Source: Streptantibioticus ferralitis (lineage in GTDB: Bacteria; Actinomycetota; Actinomycetes; Streptomycetales; Streptomycetaceae). Taken from it: 64,000 bases of DNA. The translations under genes were made by a program, and so were the position numbers. The stretch lies in assembly GCF_029223525.1 (NCBI RefSeq), contig NZ_JARHTQ010000007.1, forward strand, positions 186,001 through 250,000, given 5' to 3'. Under the pieces are notes generated by a model that worked only from the letters and a program-made list of their open reading frames with translations, ran no database searches and was not told the origin of the DNA. This document shows positions 52,016-60,309 of this stretch, piece after piece; position 1 is the first letter of the stretch; each line of letters begins with the position of its first letter.

Positions 52016-53983
52016 ATGCGCAGACGTGGTGGCCACGGCGGAGGCCAGGAAGCGAACGACGGGGCGGCACCGCCGTCGGAGTCCGAACGGCTGCTGTTCG
52101 GCGGCTCCCTCCGCTACGACGTGGGCTGGTCCCAGCACGAGCAGGCGTTCATCGAGCTGACCGCGTGGTCGATGGTGACACGGCTGCCCCGGCTCCTCGG
52201 GTCCGGATTCCGGCTCGCTCTGCAAGCGGACCGTCGCGCCGTACACGCCCTCGTCGGCTCCGAGTTCGGCCGAGGTGCGGCCCAGGCGCTGAGTCTGCTC
52301 GCCATCAACAGGGTGCTGGCCGGCCTGGTGGCGGGCACCACGATCCAAAGCCGCCTGCGCGGCGTGATGCCCGCACTGATCGTGGTGACCGCCGCGATGA
52401 CGATCTCCGCACTGCTGCGCGCGGTCTCCACCTACGCCACCGGGCGGTTGGAGCCGAAGGTCGAGCGAGTGGCCACCGAGGCGTACCTTGAGCGAGCCTC
52501 GCGAGTCGAGCTCGCCGCGATCGAGGACGACGAGTTCCACCGGCTGCTGGACTCCGCGCGGTTCGGCGCCTCGTCCGCCCGCAGGATGATGGACAGCATC
52601 AACCGGATCGTCAACGCGATGATCTCGTTCGTCACTGCCGCGGGTGTGCTGACCGTACTGCACCCGGTACTGCTGCCGTTGCTGGTGGCCATGACCGTAC
52701 CCAGCGCCTGGCGCGCGCTGGTGACCGCCCGCCGCCGCTACCAGTCGTTCCACACCTGGACCCAGCACTCCCGGGCCGGCGCGCTGTTGAGCCAGATGCT
52801 CACCAACGTGGGTGCCGCTCCCGAAGTCCGGGTGCACGGCGTCGGACCGTTCCTGCTGCACCACTTCCGGGCACTCTCCGAGGCCGCCGAAGCCGAACAG
52901 GCTCGCTTGGCCCGTATCGAGGCGCGCACCGGGCTCATCGCCGCATCGGGTATCGGGGTGGCGACCGTGGCCACGTACCTGACCCTGGGGGGCCTGCTTC
53001 TCGGCGGCGCGATGGCGCTGTCCGTGGCCGGTACCGCGGTGATCGCCATCCGTACCGGATCGGGCAGCCTCAACTCCCTTGTGCTGGAGATCAACGGCCT
53101 GCACCAGGAGGCTCTCTTCGTCGGCGACCTGGAGCGGCTCTGCGCCGAGGCCGACCGGCGCGCCATTCCGACCGGGGGGAAATCACTGCCCCAGCAACCG
53201 GCATCCATCCGGTTCGACCGTGTCACGTTCCGCTATCCAGGCAGTGACGGGCCGCCGGCCCTGGACGACGTGTCACTCACCATTCCGACGGGCAGGATCA
53301 TCGCCCTGGTCGGTGGCAACGGCTCGGGAAAGACCACGCTCGCCAAGCTCCTCGCCGGTCTGTACACCCCGCAGCGCGGGCGGATCCTCTGGGACGACGT
53401 CGATGCGACCGAGGCCGACCGGCAACAGCTCTCGGACCGGATCGCCATGGTCGCGCAGGACTTCACCCGCTGGAGCTTCACAGCTCGGGCGAACTTCGCC
53501 ATCGGCCGACCCGAGATTCCCATCAGCGACGCGCGCCTGCGTGCGGCGGTGCGCCAAGCGGGCGCGCAAGAACTCGTCGCCGAACTGCCGCGTGGGCTGG
53601 ACACCCTGCTCGCCCGCGGCTTCCGTGGCGGACACCAGCTCTCCGGCGGGCAGTGGCAGCGCATCGGTATTGGCCGTGCCTCCTACCGCCAAAGCCAGAT
53701 CCTCATCGTCGACGAGCCGACCGCCGCTCTCGACGCCCGCGCCGAGATCAAGGCGTTCGACGAGATCCGGGCCCTCGCGGACGGCGGCCGAACGGTCCTG
53801 CTCATCACCCACCGCCTCGCCTCGGTCCGGCACGCCGACCTCGTCCATGTCCTCGACCGCGGCCGCATCGTGGAGTCCGGTGCCCCGGACGAACTGCTCG
53901 CGGCCGGTGGTCTCTACGCCGAGCTGTACGAACTCCAAGCCAGCCAGTTCGCGGTGGGTCCGCCACGCCAGAGCCTGCTGTAG
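52016..53983 (+). CDS. ABC exporter, fused membrane and ATPase domains
   Basis: A 655-residue half-transporter. A soluble N-terminal segment of about 75 residues is followed by a roughly 300-residue membrane domain with six helices, then an ATPase from about 400: FDRVTFRYPGSDGPPALDDV, Walker A GGNGSGKTT, Q loop, signature HQLSGGQWQRIGIGRA, Walker B ILIVDEPTAALDA, H loop LLITHR. It lacks a C39 peptidase domain. It fits exporters of lantibiotics and other peptides in Streptomyces. It lies 6 bases after the HTTM gene. The last third resembles the remnant at 41797-42384. Confidence 0.9.
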   Translation: MRRRGGHGGGQEANDGAAPPSESERLLFGGSLRYDVGWSQHEQAFIELTAWSMVTRLPRLLGSGFRLALQADRRAVHALVGSEFGRGAAQALSLLAINRVLAGLVAGTTIQSRLRGVMPALIVVTAAMTISALLRAVSTYATGRLEPKVERVATEAYLERASRVELAAIEDDEFHRLLDSARFGASSARRMMDSINRIVNAMISFVTAAGVLTVLHPVLLPLLVAMTVPSAWRALVTARRRYQSFHTWTQHSRAGALLSQMLTNVGAAPEVRVHGVGPFLLHHFRALSEAAEAEQARLARIEARTGLIAASGIGVATVATYLTLGGLLLGGAMALSVAGTAVIAIRTGSGSLNSLVLEINGLHQEALFVGDLERLCAEADRRAIPTGGKSLPQQPASIRFDRVTFRYPGSDGPPALDDVSLTIPTGRIIALVGGNGSGKTTLAKLLAGLYTPQRGRILWDDVDATEADRQQLSDRIAMVAQDFTRWSFTARANFAIGRPEIPISDARLRAAVRQAGAQELVAELPRGLDTLLARGFRGGHQLSGGQWQRIGIGRASYRQSQILIVDEPTAALDARAEIKAFDEIRALADGGRTVLLITHRLASVRHADLVHVLDRGRIVESGAPDELLAAGGLYAELYELQASQFAVGPPRQSLL

Positions 53984-54024
53984 GGCCGCGATTCCCTGAG
54001 CACCATCGGCCCACCCCGTCGGCA

Positions 54025-54825
54025 TCAGCCGACCCTCTTGTCCTCCTCGGGCGCCCACACCTGACCCAACAAGGCGCCGCCGAAGACCACGTAGCCGACA
54101 CCGATCAGCCATGACTGCACGACCAACACGGTGCCCAACGCGCCGTAGCTGATGGCGTTGCTGACGATCAGCGGGGCGAAGACGAGGACCGAGAACCCGC
54201 GTAGACCCACCAGGCCCACCATCGTCGCCGCGGCGCCCGGCAGCAGCGCGCGCCAGTGCACCCGGCCGCCGATCAGGAACCACTGCCCCCACCAGAAGAA
54301 CAGCACACCGAACAGCAAGGTCAGTGTCACCCGGAGCGACGACGCCGCCCAGCCGCGCTGCAGCACCTGGCCGCTTTGCACCTCCGCGTACAGATAAGCG
54401 GTCAGGGCGGCCAGCCACACCGCCTGACGCCAGACCTTGTGCCAGGGCCCGCTGGGCAGACCCCAGATCTTCTCGTAGCCGGTCTGCACACTCGCGGCGA
54501 AGGTCAGGCCGAAGACCACCAGCGCCGGAACACTGAACACACTCGTCGCGCTGAGCACCAGCCCCGGCGCGGCGAACAGGCGTTGCACCGAATGGGCCGA
54601 GCTGCCCGACAATCCCATCCCGTCGACCACCCACAGCGCGAACCCGCGCCGTTTGAACGGATCGGCGGCGGCCACCAGGATCAGCAGGGGAGCCAGGGTG
54701 ACCACGGCCAGAGCGGCGAAGCCCATGGCTCGGTGCATGAGTTCCACTTCCTTGCCGCTCCGCCACAGCTCCTCTGCCCTGGAGCGCTCCCACACGCCGT
54801 GCAGGCGCCTTCGCATGGTGGTCAC
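54025..54825 (-). CDS. YihY/BrkB-family membrane protein
   Basis: A 266-residue protein with about six membrane helices. It has the YihY/virulence-factor BrkB fold: VELMHRAMGFAALAVVTLAP, SVFSVPALVVFGLTFAASVQ and YEKIWGLPSGPWHKVWRQAV. Members are putative envelope or transport proteins. GTG 54825 has GGGAGG 6 bases upstream, and an ATG two codons later is less well placed. It converges with the exporter operon 41 bases away. Confidence 0.85.
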   Translation of the reverse strand: MTTMRRRLHGVWERSRAEELWRSGKEVELMHRAMGFAALAVVTLAPLLILVAAADPFKRRGFALWVVDGMGLSGSSAHSVQRLFAAPGLVLSATSVFSVPALVVFGLTFAASVQTGYEKIWGLPSGPWHKVWRQAVWLAALTAYLYAEVQSGQVLQRGWAASSLRVTLTLLFGVLFFWWGQWFLIGGRVHWRALLPGAAATMVGLVGLRGFSVLVFAPLIVSNAISYGALGTVLVVQSWLIGVGYVVFGGALLGQVWAPEEDKRVG

Positions 54826-54974
54826 CGCAGGCCTCCCCGAATGACCGCGGGTGGGATGGCAGTGGTCACGGCGCCTCCTGGTCCGGGAGCACGGGTCGGC
54901 TTCGGGTGCCCGGTCCGCCGCCGAAGCCCGGTGCGGTACCGCGATACGGCAAACGGTCCTCGTCGCAGCTATGC

Positions 54975-55199
54975 CTACCCGCCGGGTCCGTCACCGGCGT
55001 CGTGGGCCTCCCAATGGGCGCGACTCGCCCAGCGCTCGACCAGGACGAAGCGGCCGGGATCCTCGTGCGACTGGTACGCCTCCCAATTGACGCAGCCGTC
55101 CTCGGCCAGACACAGGGGACGCATCCGGGCCACGGTGTCGGCGACCGAGTCGATGTCTGTGGTCTCGGGGACCCGGAGGATGACGATGAGGTCGAACAT
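54975..55199 (-). CDS. Antibiotic-biosynthesis-monooxygenase-type (ABM) protein, probably C-terminally shortened
   Basis: A 74-residue protein with the ABM/quinol monooxygenase-like sequence LIVILRVPETTDIDSVADTV, CLAEDGCVNWEAYQSHEDPG, RFVLVERWASRAHWEAH. Family members usually have 95 or more residues, and the last strand (around VLPR) is missing, replaced by DAGDGPGG. It may be a mildly truncated gene. GAGGAG lies before the ATG. It diverges from a TetR gene across a dyad that may control both. Confidence 0.75.
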   Translation of the reverse strand: MFDLIVILRVPETTDIDSVADTVARMRPLCLAEDGCVNWEAYQSHEDPGRFVLVERWASRAHWEAHDAGDGPGG

Positions 55200-55334
55200 C
55201 AGCGCTCCTCAGGAGTGGGGTACTGCTCCGCGGCGGCGCCGGCGAGCTTGGGGAGCCACTCACCGACCGGCGTGCACCCTTTGGCTGGGGTGTCCTCTCT
55301 GCAGGAGGTGCGCGAGGACAGATGATGTCGGCAA

Positions 55335-55361
55335 CTGTCATCATCGGCGCACCGATGACAG
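55335..55361. promoter_or_regulatory. Inverted repeat between TetR and ABM genes
   Basis: CTGTCATC (55335-55342) and GATGACAG (55354-55361) are exact complements with an 11-base centre. They lie 31 bases before the TetR start. Likely operator for that TetR protein. Confidence 0.65.
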
Positions 55362-55391
55362 CTGCTGCCATCAGCCGTGTATGATCGAGGC

Positions 55392-55979
55392 ATGAGCCGG
55401 TGGGAACCCAACGCACGCGGCCGCCTTGAGCAGGCGGCGCTGGAGCTGTACGGCGAGAGCGGGTTCGAGAGCACCACCGTCGCGGAGATCACCAAGCGCG
55501 CGGGACTCACGGAGCGAACGTTCTTCCGGCATTTCGCCGACAAGCGCGAGGTCCTGTTCGCGGGTGCGGGCGCACTCCAGGAAATGCTCGTGAGCAAGGT
55601 CAACGACGCGCCCGCTTCCTTGCCCCCGATCGAGGCGATCGCCACGGCTCTCCATGAGGTCGCCGATGCCGTGTTCGAGGAGCGCCGCGAGTTTGCACGA
55701 CGGCGCCAAGCCGCCATCGCCGCGAACGCCGAGCTTCAAGAACGCGAGCTGATCAAGCTCGCCTCACTCTCCTCGGCTCTCGCCGACGCGCTGCGAGAGC
55801 GTGGCGTGGCGGACCCGGCCGCGAGTCTGGCTGCCGAGGCGGGGATCGCCGTCTTCAAGATCGCCTTCGAGCGCTGGACCAACGACACTGGCGAGCGAGC
55901 CCTGTCGCAACTCATCCGAGAATCCATGGACGAGCTGAAACTCGTGACCGGCGGACAGCCGCTGACTACTCGTCGCTAG
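55392..55979 (+). CDS. TetR-family regulator
   Basis: A 195-residue regulator. The helix-turn-helix spans about 5-50: LEQAALELYGESGFESTTVA, EITKRAGLTERTFFRHFADK. The C-terminal part starts with the typical helix REVLFAGAGALQEMLVS. ATG 55392 is chosen; an upstream in-frame ATG at 55377 adds MYDRG. It diverges from the ABM gene with a dyad between them. Ligand unknown. Confidence 0.9.
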   Translation: MSRWEPNARGRLEQAALELYGESGFESTTVAEITKRAGLTERTFFRHFADKREVLFAGAGALQEMLVSKVNDAPASLPPIEAIATALHEVADAVFEERREFARRRQAAIAANAELQERELIKLASLSSALADALRERGVADPAASLAAEAGIAVFKIAFERWTNDTGERALSQLIRESMDELKLVTGGQPLTTRR

Positions 55980-56069
55980 CTCCAGGCGAATCTGTTCGGG
56001 AAAGGCCCGCCGTTCTTTGGTGAGCCCACCAACCTGCGGATGCCTCGTACAACCGGCATGCCGGGGCGA

Positions 56070-56375
56070 TCAGCGGCTGTCGGCCCCTGCGGCAACACGG
56101 TCGCCCCGCACGGTGTGCGCGTCAACACCATCTCCTCGGGCTTCGTGCAGACCATCGTGGCCGACGACCTCGTCGACCGGATCGCACACGGCGCCGGTAT
56201 CACTCACGAAGCGGCACTGCGGCAGCCGATGGACTCCCTCGGCGGCATCCCGCTCGGGCGCCCCGACCGGCCCGAGGAGGTCGCCGAGCTGGTCGCCTTC
56301 CTCGTCTCCGACCGCGCTTCTTCCATCGCCGGCGCCGAGCACGTCATAGACGGCGGCACCACCCCGACCGTCTGA
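56070..56375 (+). pseudogene. Short-chain dehydrogenase, 3' fragment
   Basis: About 100 C-terminal codons of a classical SDR remain. [20 protein letters not shown] is the post-catalytic strand and [58 protein letters not shown] follow. The cofactor loop, the catalytic Ser and YxxxK are absent. The frame upstream ([13 protein letters not shown]) does not match SDRs. It precedes the frameshifted NTF2-like gene by 28 bases, an old operon. Confidence 0.82.
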
Positions 56376-56403
56376 TCCGCCCCCCTTCACCGTCAGGAGC
56401 GCC

Positions 56404-56762
56404 ATGAACGACAACCAGCCCCGTAGCATCGCCCCAGCCGCGCTCCCCGACGCGGTCACCCGCGATCTGAAGGCGCACGGGCGCATGACACCGACACAAT
56501 GATCACCACGTTCACCGCCGACGCGACCGTGGTCGACGACAACAAGACGTACGAGGGCACCGCGGCGATGGAGCACTGGCTGACCCGCTCGGCCAGCGAG
56601 TACACGTACACCATCGAACCCACCGGCGCACAGCAGACCGACGCCACCCACTACACCGTCACGCACCATCTGGCGGGCAACTTCCCAGGCGGCACCGTCG
56701 ACCTGCGCTACCAGTTCACCCTGCGCGACGGCCTCATCGAAGGCCTCGTCATCGAACCGTGA
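56404..56762 (+). pseudogene. NTF2-like (SnoaL-type) protein with a frameshift
   Basis: ATG 56404, preceded by AGGAG, opens a frame that ends early at 56504. The rest continues one frame over: HDTDTMITTFTADATVVDDN, GTAAMEHWLTRSASEYTYTI, THYTVTHHLAGNFPGGTVDL. Repairing one missing C at about 56484 (CGCCATG, not CGCATG) joins them to one NTF2-like protein of about 120 residues, of the kind that acts as a cyclase or isomerase relative. The break may be real or a sequencing error; an internal ATG 56499 could give a shorter product. Confidence 0.78.
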
Positions 56763-56917
56763 GACGCGGTGCCCCCGCACCGCGGATGGGCCGCTGGCAC
56801 CGGACGCCCGGTGTGACCACGTCGAAACAGCGTGCGGGCAAGGCCCCGATTGCGAAGTACGCCGTGGAGATTAGCGTGGCAAGAGCCGGGGTGTCGCCCA
56901 CTGAAGGAGATGGGCAC

Positions 56918-58693
56918 ATGGCCACTCTGCTCTCCGTGAACGTCGGCCTGCCCAAGGACGTCCGCTGGCATGGCAGGACGACACACACCGGAGTCTGGAA
57001 GCAGCCCGTCACGGGGCCCCGGACGGTTCGGCGGCTCAATGTGGACGGCGACGGCCAGGGCGACCTCGCCGGGCACGGTGGCGAGCAGCGCGCCGTGCTG
57101 GTCTACCAGATCGACTCGTACCGCTACTGGCAGGAACAGCTGAAGCGAGACGATTTCACCTTCGGCCAGTTCGGCGAGAACTTCACGGTCGATGGACTAC
57201 CCGATGACGAAGTGTGCATCGGCGACCGCTACCGCATCGGAAGCGCGGTGTTCGAGGTCACCCAGCCCCGTGTGACCTGCTACCGGGTGGGGTTGCGGAT
57301 GGACGAGCCGCAGATGGCCGCTCTGCTCGTCGCTCATGCGCGTCCGGGCTTCTATTTCCGCGTACTCACCGAAGGGGAGGTCGAGGCGGGCGACGAGATC
57401 GTCAAAGTCGCCTCCGGACCTGGGCAGATGACCGTCGCGGAGATAGACGCTCTGCTCTACATGCCAGGTCACGAGCGATCGCAAGTCGAGCGTGCCCTGC
57501 GCATCCCGGCGCTGAGCCCGGGATGGAAGAGCTCGATGCAATCCCTGCTGGAGGAGGCGGACCGCCAGCCGGGCGCGACCGCGGGCAACGCCGGACTGAC
57601 CTCGGCCGCCGTCAGCCCGCCGCCGGCATGGCCGGGATTCCGTTCGCTGAAGGTCTCCCGCATCGACCCGGAGAGCAGCAGCATCTTCTCCATCACCATG
57701 GCCTCGACCGATGGCTCGCCGCTCCCGGCGGCACTGCCCGGCCAGTTCATCACGGTGCGGCTACGCCCGGACGCGAACGGTCCGCCCTTGATCCGCAGCT
57801 ACTCGCTGTCCGGTCGGCCGGGCGCCGCGGAGTACCGGATCAGCGTGAAGCAGGAGCCGCACGGCGCCGCGAGCACCTACCTGCGCGAGCACCTGGCGGT
57901 GGGTGACGTGCTCGAAGTGGCGGCGCCGCGGGGAACGTTCACCCTGGCCCGAGGCACCGTCCCCGTCCTGCTGCTGTCCGCCGGAGTCGGCGCGACTCCG
58001 GTGCTCGCCATGCTCCACGCGCTTGCCGACGCGGACTCCCGACGCCCGGTGTGGTGGCTGCATGGGGCACGCGACAGCCGCAATCACCCCTTCGCCGACG
58101 AGACGCGTGCCCTACTGGCCCGACTGCCGAACAGCCGCGCCTACATCTCGTACAGCCGTCCGCGCGACGGTGACCGGGCAGGCATCGACTACACCACCGC
58201 TGGGCGGCTCTCGGCGGAGAGCATCCGTGGCCTCGATCCCCCGCAGGACGCGGATGCCTACATCTGCGGACCGACCGCGTTCATGGAGGACATGACCAAC
58301 GCCCTGGGGGCGTGCGGGCTTGCGGCCGACCGCATCCGCACCGAGGCCTTCGGCGCGCTGTCGGCGATCACCCCCGGCATCGCGCCGCAAGCCGGCAAGG
58401 TCCCGCACCAGCCCGCTCACCCACCCGGCCAAGCGCCGGGCCCCACCGTCTCGTTCGCCCGCAGTGGCCTCGCCGTGCCATGGCATCCCGGCTACGGGAC
58501 ACTGCTCGAACTCGCTGAGGCCTGCGACATTCCGGTGCGGTGGTCCTGCCGCACCGGGGTGTGCCACACCTGCGAGACCGCCGTGCTCTTGGGCCGTGTC
58601 GACTACTCGCCGGAGCCGATCGAGGCACCGGCCGAAGGCAACGCCCTCATCTGCTGTTCGCGTCCGTCGGCGGACCTGGTGCTGGACATGTGA
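56918..58693 (+). CDS. MOSC domain fused to a ferredoxin-reductase and 2Fe-2S ferredoxin
   Basis: A 591-residue enzyme. Residues about 25-160 are a MOSC domain (GQFGENFTVDGL, FEVTQPRVTCYRVGLRM), which binds molybdenum cofactor or sulphur. A 3-alpha helical region follows (about 165-215). Then come an FAD domain with RSYSLSG near 294 and an NAD(P) domain with LLLSAGVGATPVLAML near 350 and ICGPTAFM near 450. The C-terminal 2Fe-2S domain has Cys544-x4-Cys549-x2-Cys552 and a Cys near 579-580. This resembles YiiM-YcbX-like and hybrid N-hydroxylated-base reductases in one chain. AAGGAG precedes the ATG. Possible N-hydroxylated-compound detoxification. Confidence 0.88.
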   Translation: MATLLSVNVGLPKDVRWHGRTTHTGVWKQPVTGPRTVRRLNVDGDGQGDLAGHGGEQRAVLVYQIDSYRYWQEQLKRDDFTFGQFGENFTVDGLPDDEVCIGDRYRIGSAVFEVTQPRVTCYRVGLRMDEPQMAALLVAHARPGFYFRVLTEGEVEAGDEIVKVASGPGQMTVAEIDALLYMPGHERSQVERALRIPALSPGWKSSMQSLLEEADRQPGATAGNAGLTSAAVSPPPAWPGFRSLKVSRIDPESSSIFSITMASTDGSPLPAALPGQFITVRLRPDANGPPLIRSYSLSGRPGAAEYRISVKQEPHGAASTYLREHLAVGDVLEVAAPRGTFTLARGTVPVLLLSAGVGATPVLAMLHALADADSRRPVWWLHGARDSRNHPFADETRALLARLPNSRAYISYSRPRDGDRAGIDYTTAGRLSAESIRGLDPPQDADAYICGPTAFMEDMTNALGACGLAADRIRTEAFGALSAITPGIAPQAGKVPHQPAHPPGQAPGPTVSFARSGLAVPWHPGYGTLLELAEACDIPVRWSCRTGVCHTCETAVLLGRVDYSPEPIEAPAEGNALICCSRPSADLVLDM

Positions 58694-58800
58694 CCACGGC
58701 CATGGTCCACCGGGCCACCAGAGGCTGCGATGGTCCAGGCCGGTCCAGCGCGGAGGGAAAAGAACCGCGTCCGCGGAACGCGATCGATACGCTCGCGTCC

Positions 58801-59255
58801 ATGCCGGGAGACGATGGCGAAGCCTTCCTCGACCACATCACGCAACAGCTCGCGGCGTTGCCCTGTGTGCAAGCAGTCGCGCTGGGAGGCTCACGTGCCA
58901 CCGGGACACACGGACCGGACAGCGATTGGGACTTCGCCATCTACTACCGAGGGGCGTTCCGCCCCGACAGTCTGCGCGCCCTCGACTGGCAGGGACAGGC
59001 GTGCGACATCGGCGGATGGGGCGGCGTGTTCAACCGCGGTGCCTGGCTGCACGTCGACGACCGGCACATCGACGTGCACCACCGCGACCTTGACGACGTC
59101 GAGCACCAACTCGCCGAGGCGCGCGAGGGCCGCTTCCGCGTCGAGAGACTGCTCTTCCACCTCGCCGGTGTTCCGACCTACATCGTCGTAGCCGAGCTGG
59201 CCGTCAACTCGACGAAGCGACCGCCCTGCTGGAGCGCGCGATGAACGAAGCCTGA
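58801..59255 (+). pseudogene. Nucleotidyltransferase with an internal deletion
   Basis: The first 130 residues are a clean nucleotidyltransferase: LPCVQAVALGGSRATGTHGP, DSDWDFAIYYRGAFR with the catalytic G-S and D-x-D, and FRVERLLFHLAGVPTYIVVA. After AVNS the frame yields TKRPPCWSAR and a stop at 59244. One frame over, the same DNA reads LDEATALLERAMNEA and stops at 59255, which looks like the family's normal C-terminus. An internal deletion of perhaps 300 bases with a frame change joins the two. Not functional as is. Confidence 0.7.
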
Positions 59256-59430
59256 TCGGCGGGGCCTGCCCGGCGTCGGGCAAGGAACATCGGGCGATGG
59301 ACACCCTGATGACCCCCGGCTCACCCAGAGCCACGCCCACCGTTCGGCGCAGAGTGGCGAAGAAGGAGCTACGGGGTGTGGCAGACGGCTTCCACAACTG
59401 CCGCGGACTTGTCCCCGATATCCGACAGGA

Positions 59431-60309
59431 CTACTTCACCGCGCCCGCCATGATGCCGTTGACGAACTGGCGCTGGAAGGCGAAGAAGACGGCCAGCGGG
59501 ATCACCATGGACAGGAAGGCGCCCGAGGACAGCACGTCGATGTTGTCGCCGAACTGGCGGGTCTGCTGCTGGAGCGCGACGGTAAGCGGTGCGGAGTTGC
59601 TGTTGGCGAAGATCAGCGCCACCAGCATGTCGTTCCACACCCACAGGAACTGGAAGATGGCCAGCGAAGCGATGGCCGGGCCGCCCAGTGGCAGCACCAC
59701 CCGGGCGAACAACCGCAGTTCGCCCGCACCGTCCAGCCGCGCCGCCTCCAGTAGTTCGCGCGGGATCTCGGCGAAGAAGTTGCGCAGCAGGAAGATGGCG
59801 AACGGCAGACCGAAGGCCGTGTGGAAGAGGATGACGCCGAACAGGCTGCCGAAGATACCGAGTCGGGCATACAGGTCGGTGACCGGTATCAGCGCGACCT
59901 GCACGGGGACCACCAGCAGCCCGATGAGCAGCAGGAACAGCCAGTCCCTGCCGGGGAACTCCAGCCAGGCGAAGGCGTATCCGGCCGCGGCGCCGATGAC
60001 GACGACGAGGAGGGTGGCGGGGACGGTGATCAGCACGGTGTTGAGCAGGGCGTGGGTGATCGCCGAATTGCCCATCAGACTCGCGTAGTTGTGCAGAGTC
60101 AGCTGCGCCGGGCTGGTGAAGACCTGCCACCATCCGGAGCTCTGGATGTCGGTGGGGCCGCGCAGCGACGAGACCAGCAGCCCGAGGGTGGGCACCAGCC
60201 AGAACAGCGCGACCAGCAGCAGCGCCAGCCGCATCGCGCCACCGCCGAACCGGGCGGTCAGACGAGCGGGCAGACTGGGGATGGGCCGGGGGGAGTCGAC
60301 GGCGGTCAC
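59431..60309 (-). CDS. Sugar ABC transporter permease (MalG-like)
   Basis: A 292-residue permease with six membrane helices. The EAA loop is EIPRELLEAARLDGAGELRL with the downstream VLPLGGPAIASLAIFQFLW. It begins with a Pro-rich cytoplasmic tail. GTG 60309 overlaps the stop of the second permease gene (GTGA). With the partners upstream it should import an alpha-glucoside or related sugar. The order SBP-permease-permease-hydrolase is that of many Streptomyces alpha-glucoside loci. No ATPase is in the window, and such systems share an MsiK-type ATPase encoded elsewhere. Confidence 0.92.
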   Translation of the reverse strand: MTAVDSPRPIPSLPARLTARFGGGAMRLALLLVALFWLVPTLGLLVSSLRGPTDIQSSGWWQVFTSPAQLTLHNYASLMGNSAITHALLNTVLITVPATLLVVVIGAAAGYAFAWLEFPGRDWLFLLLIGLLVVPVQVALIPVTDLYARLGIFGSLFGVILFHTAFGLPFAIFLLRNFFAEIPRELLEAARLDGAGELRLFARVVLPLGGPAIASLAIFQFLWVWNDMLVALIFANSNSAPLTVALQQQTRQFGDNIDVLSSGAFLSMVIPLAVFFAFQRQFVNGIMAGAVK

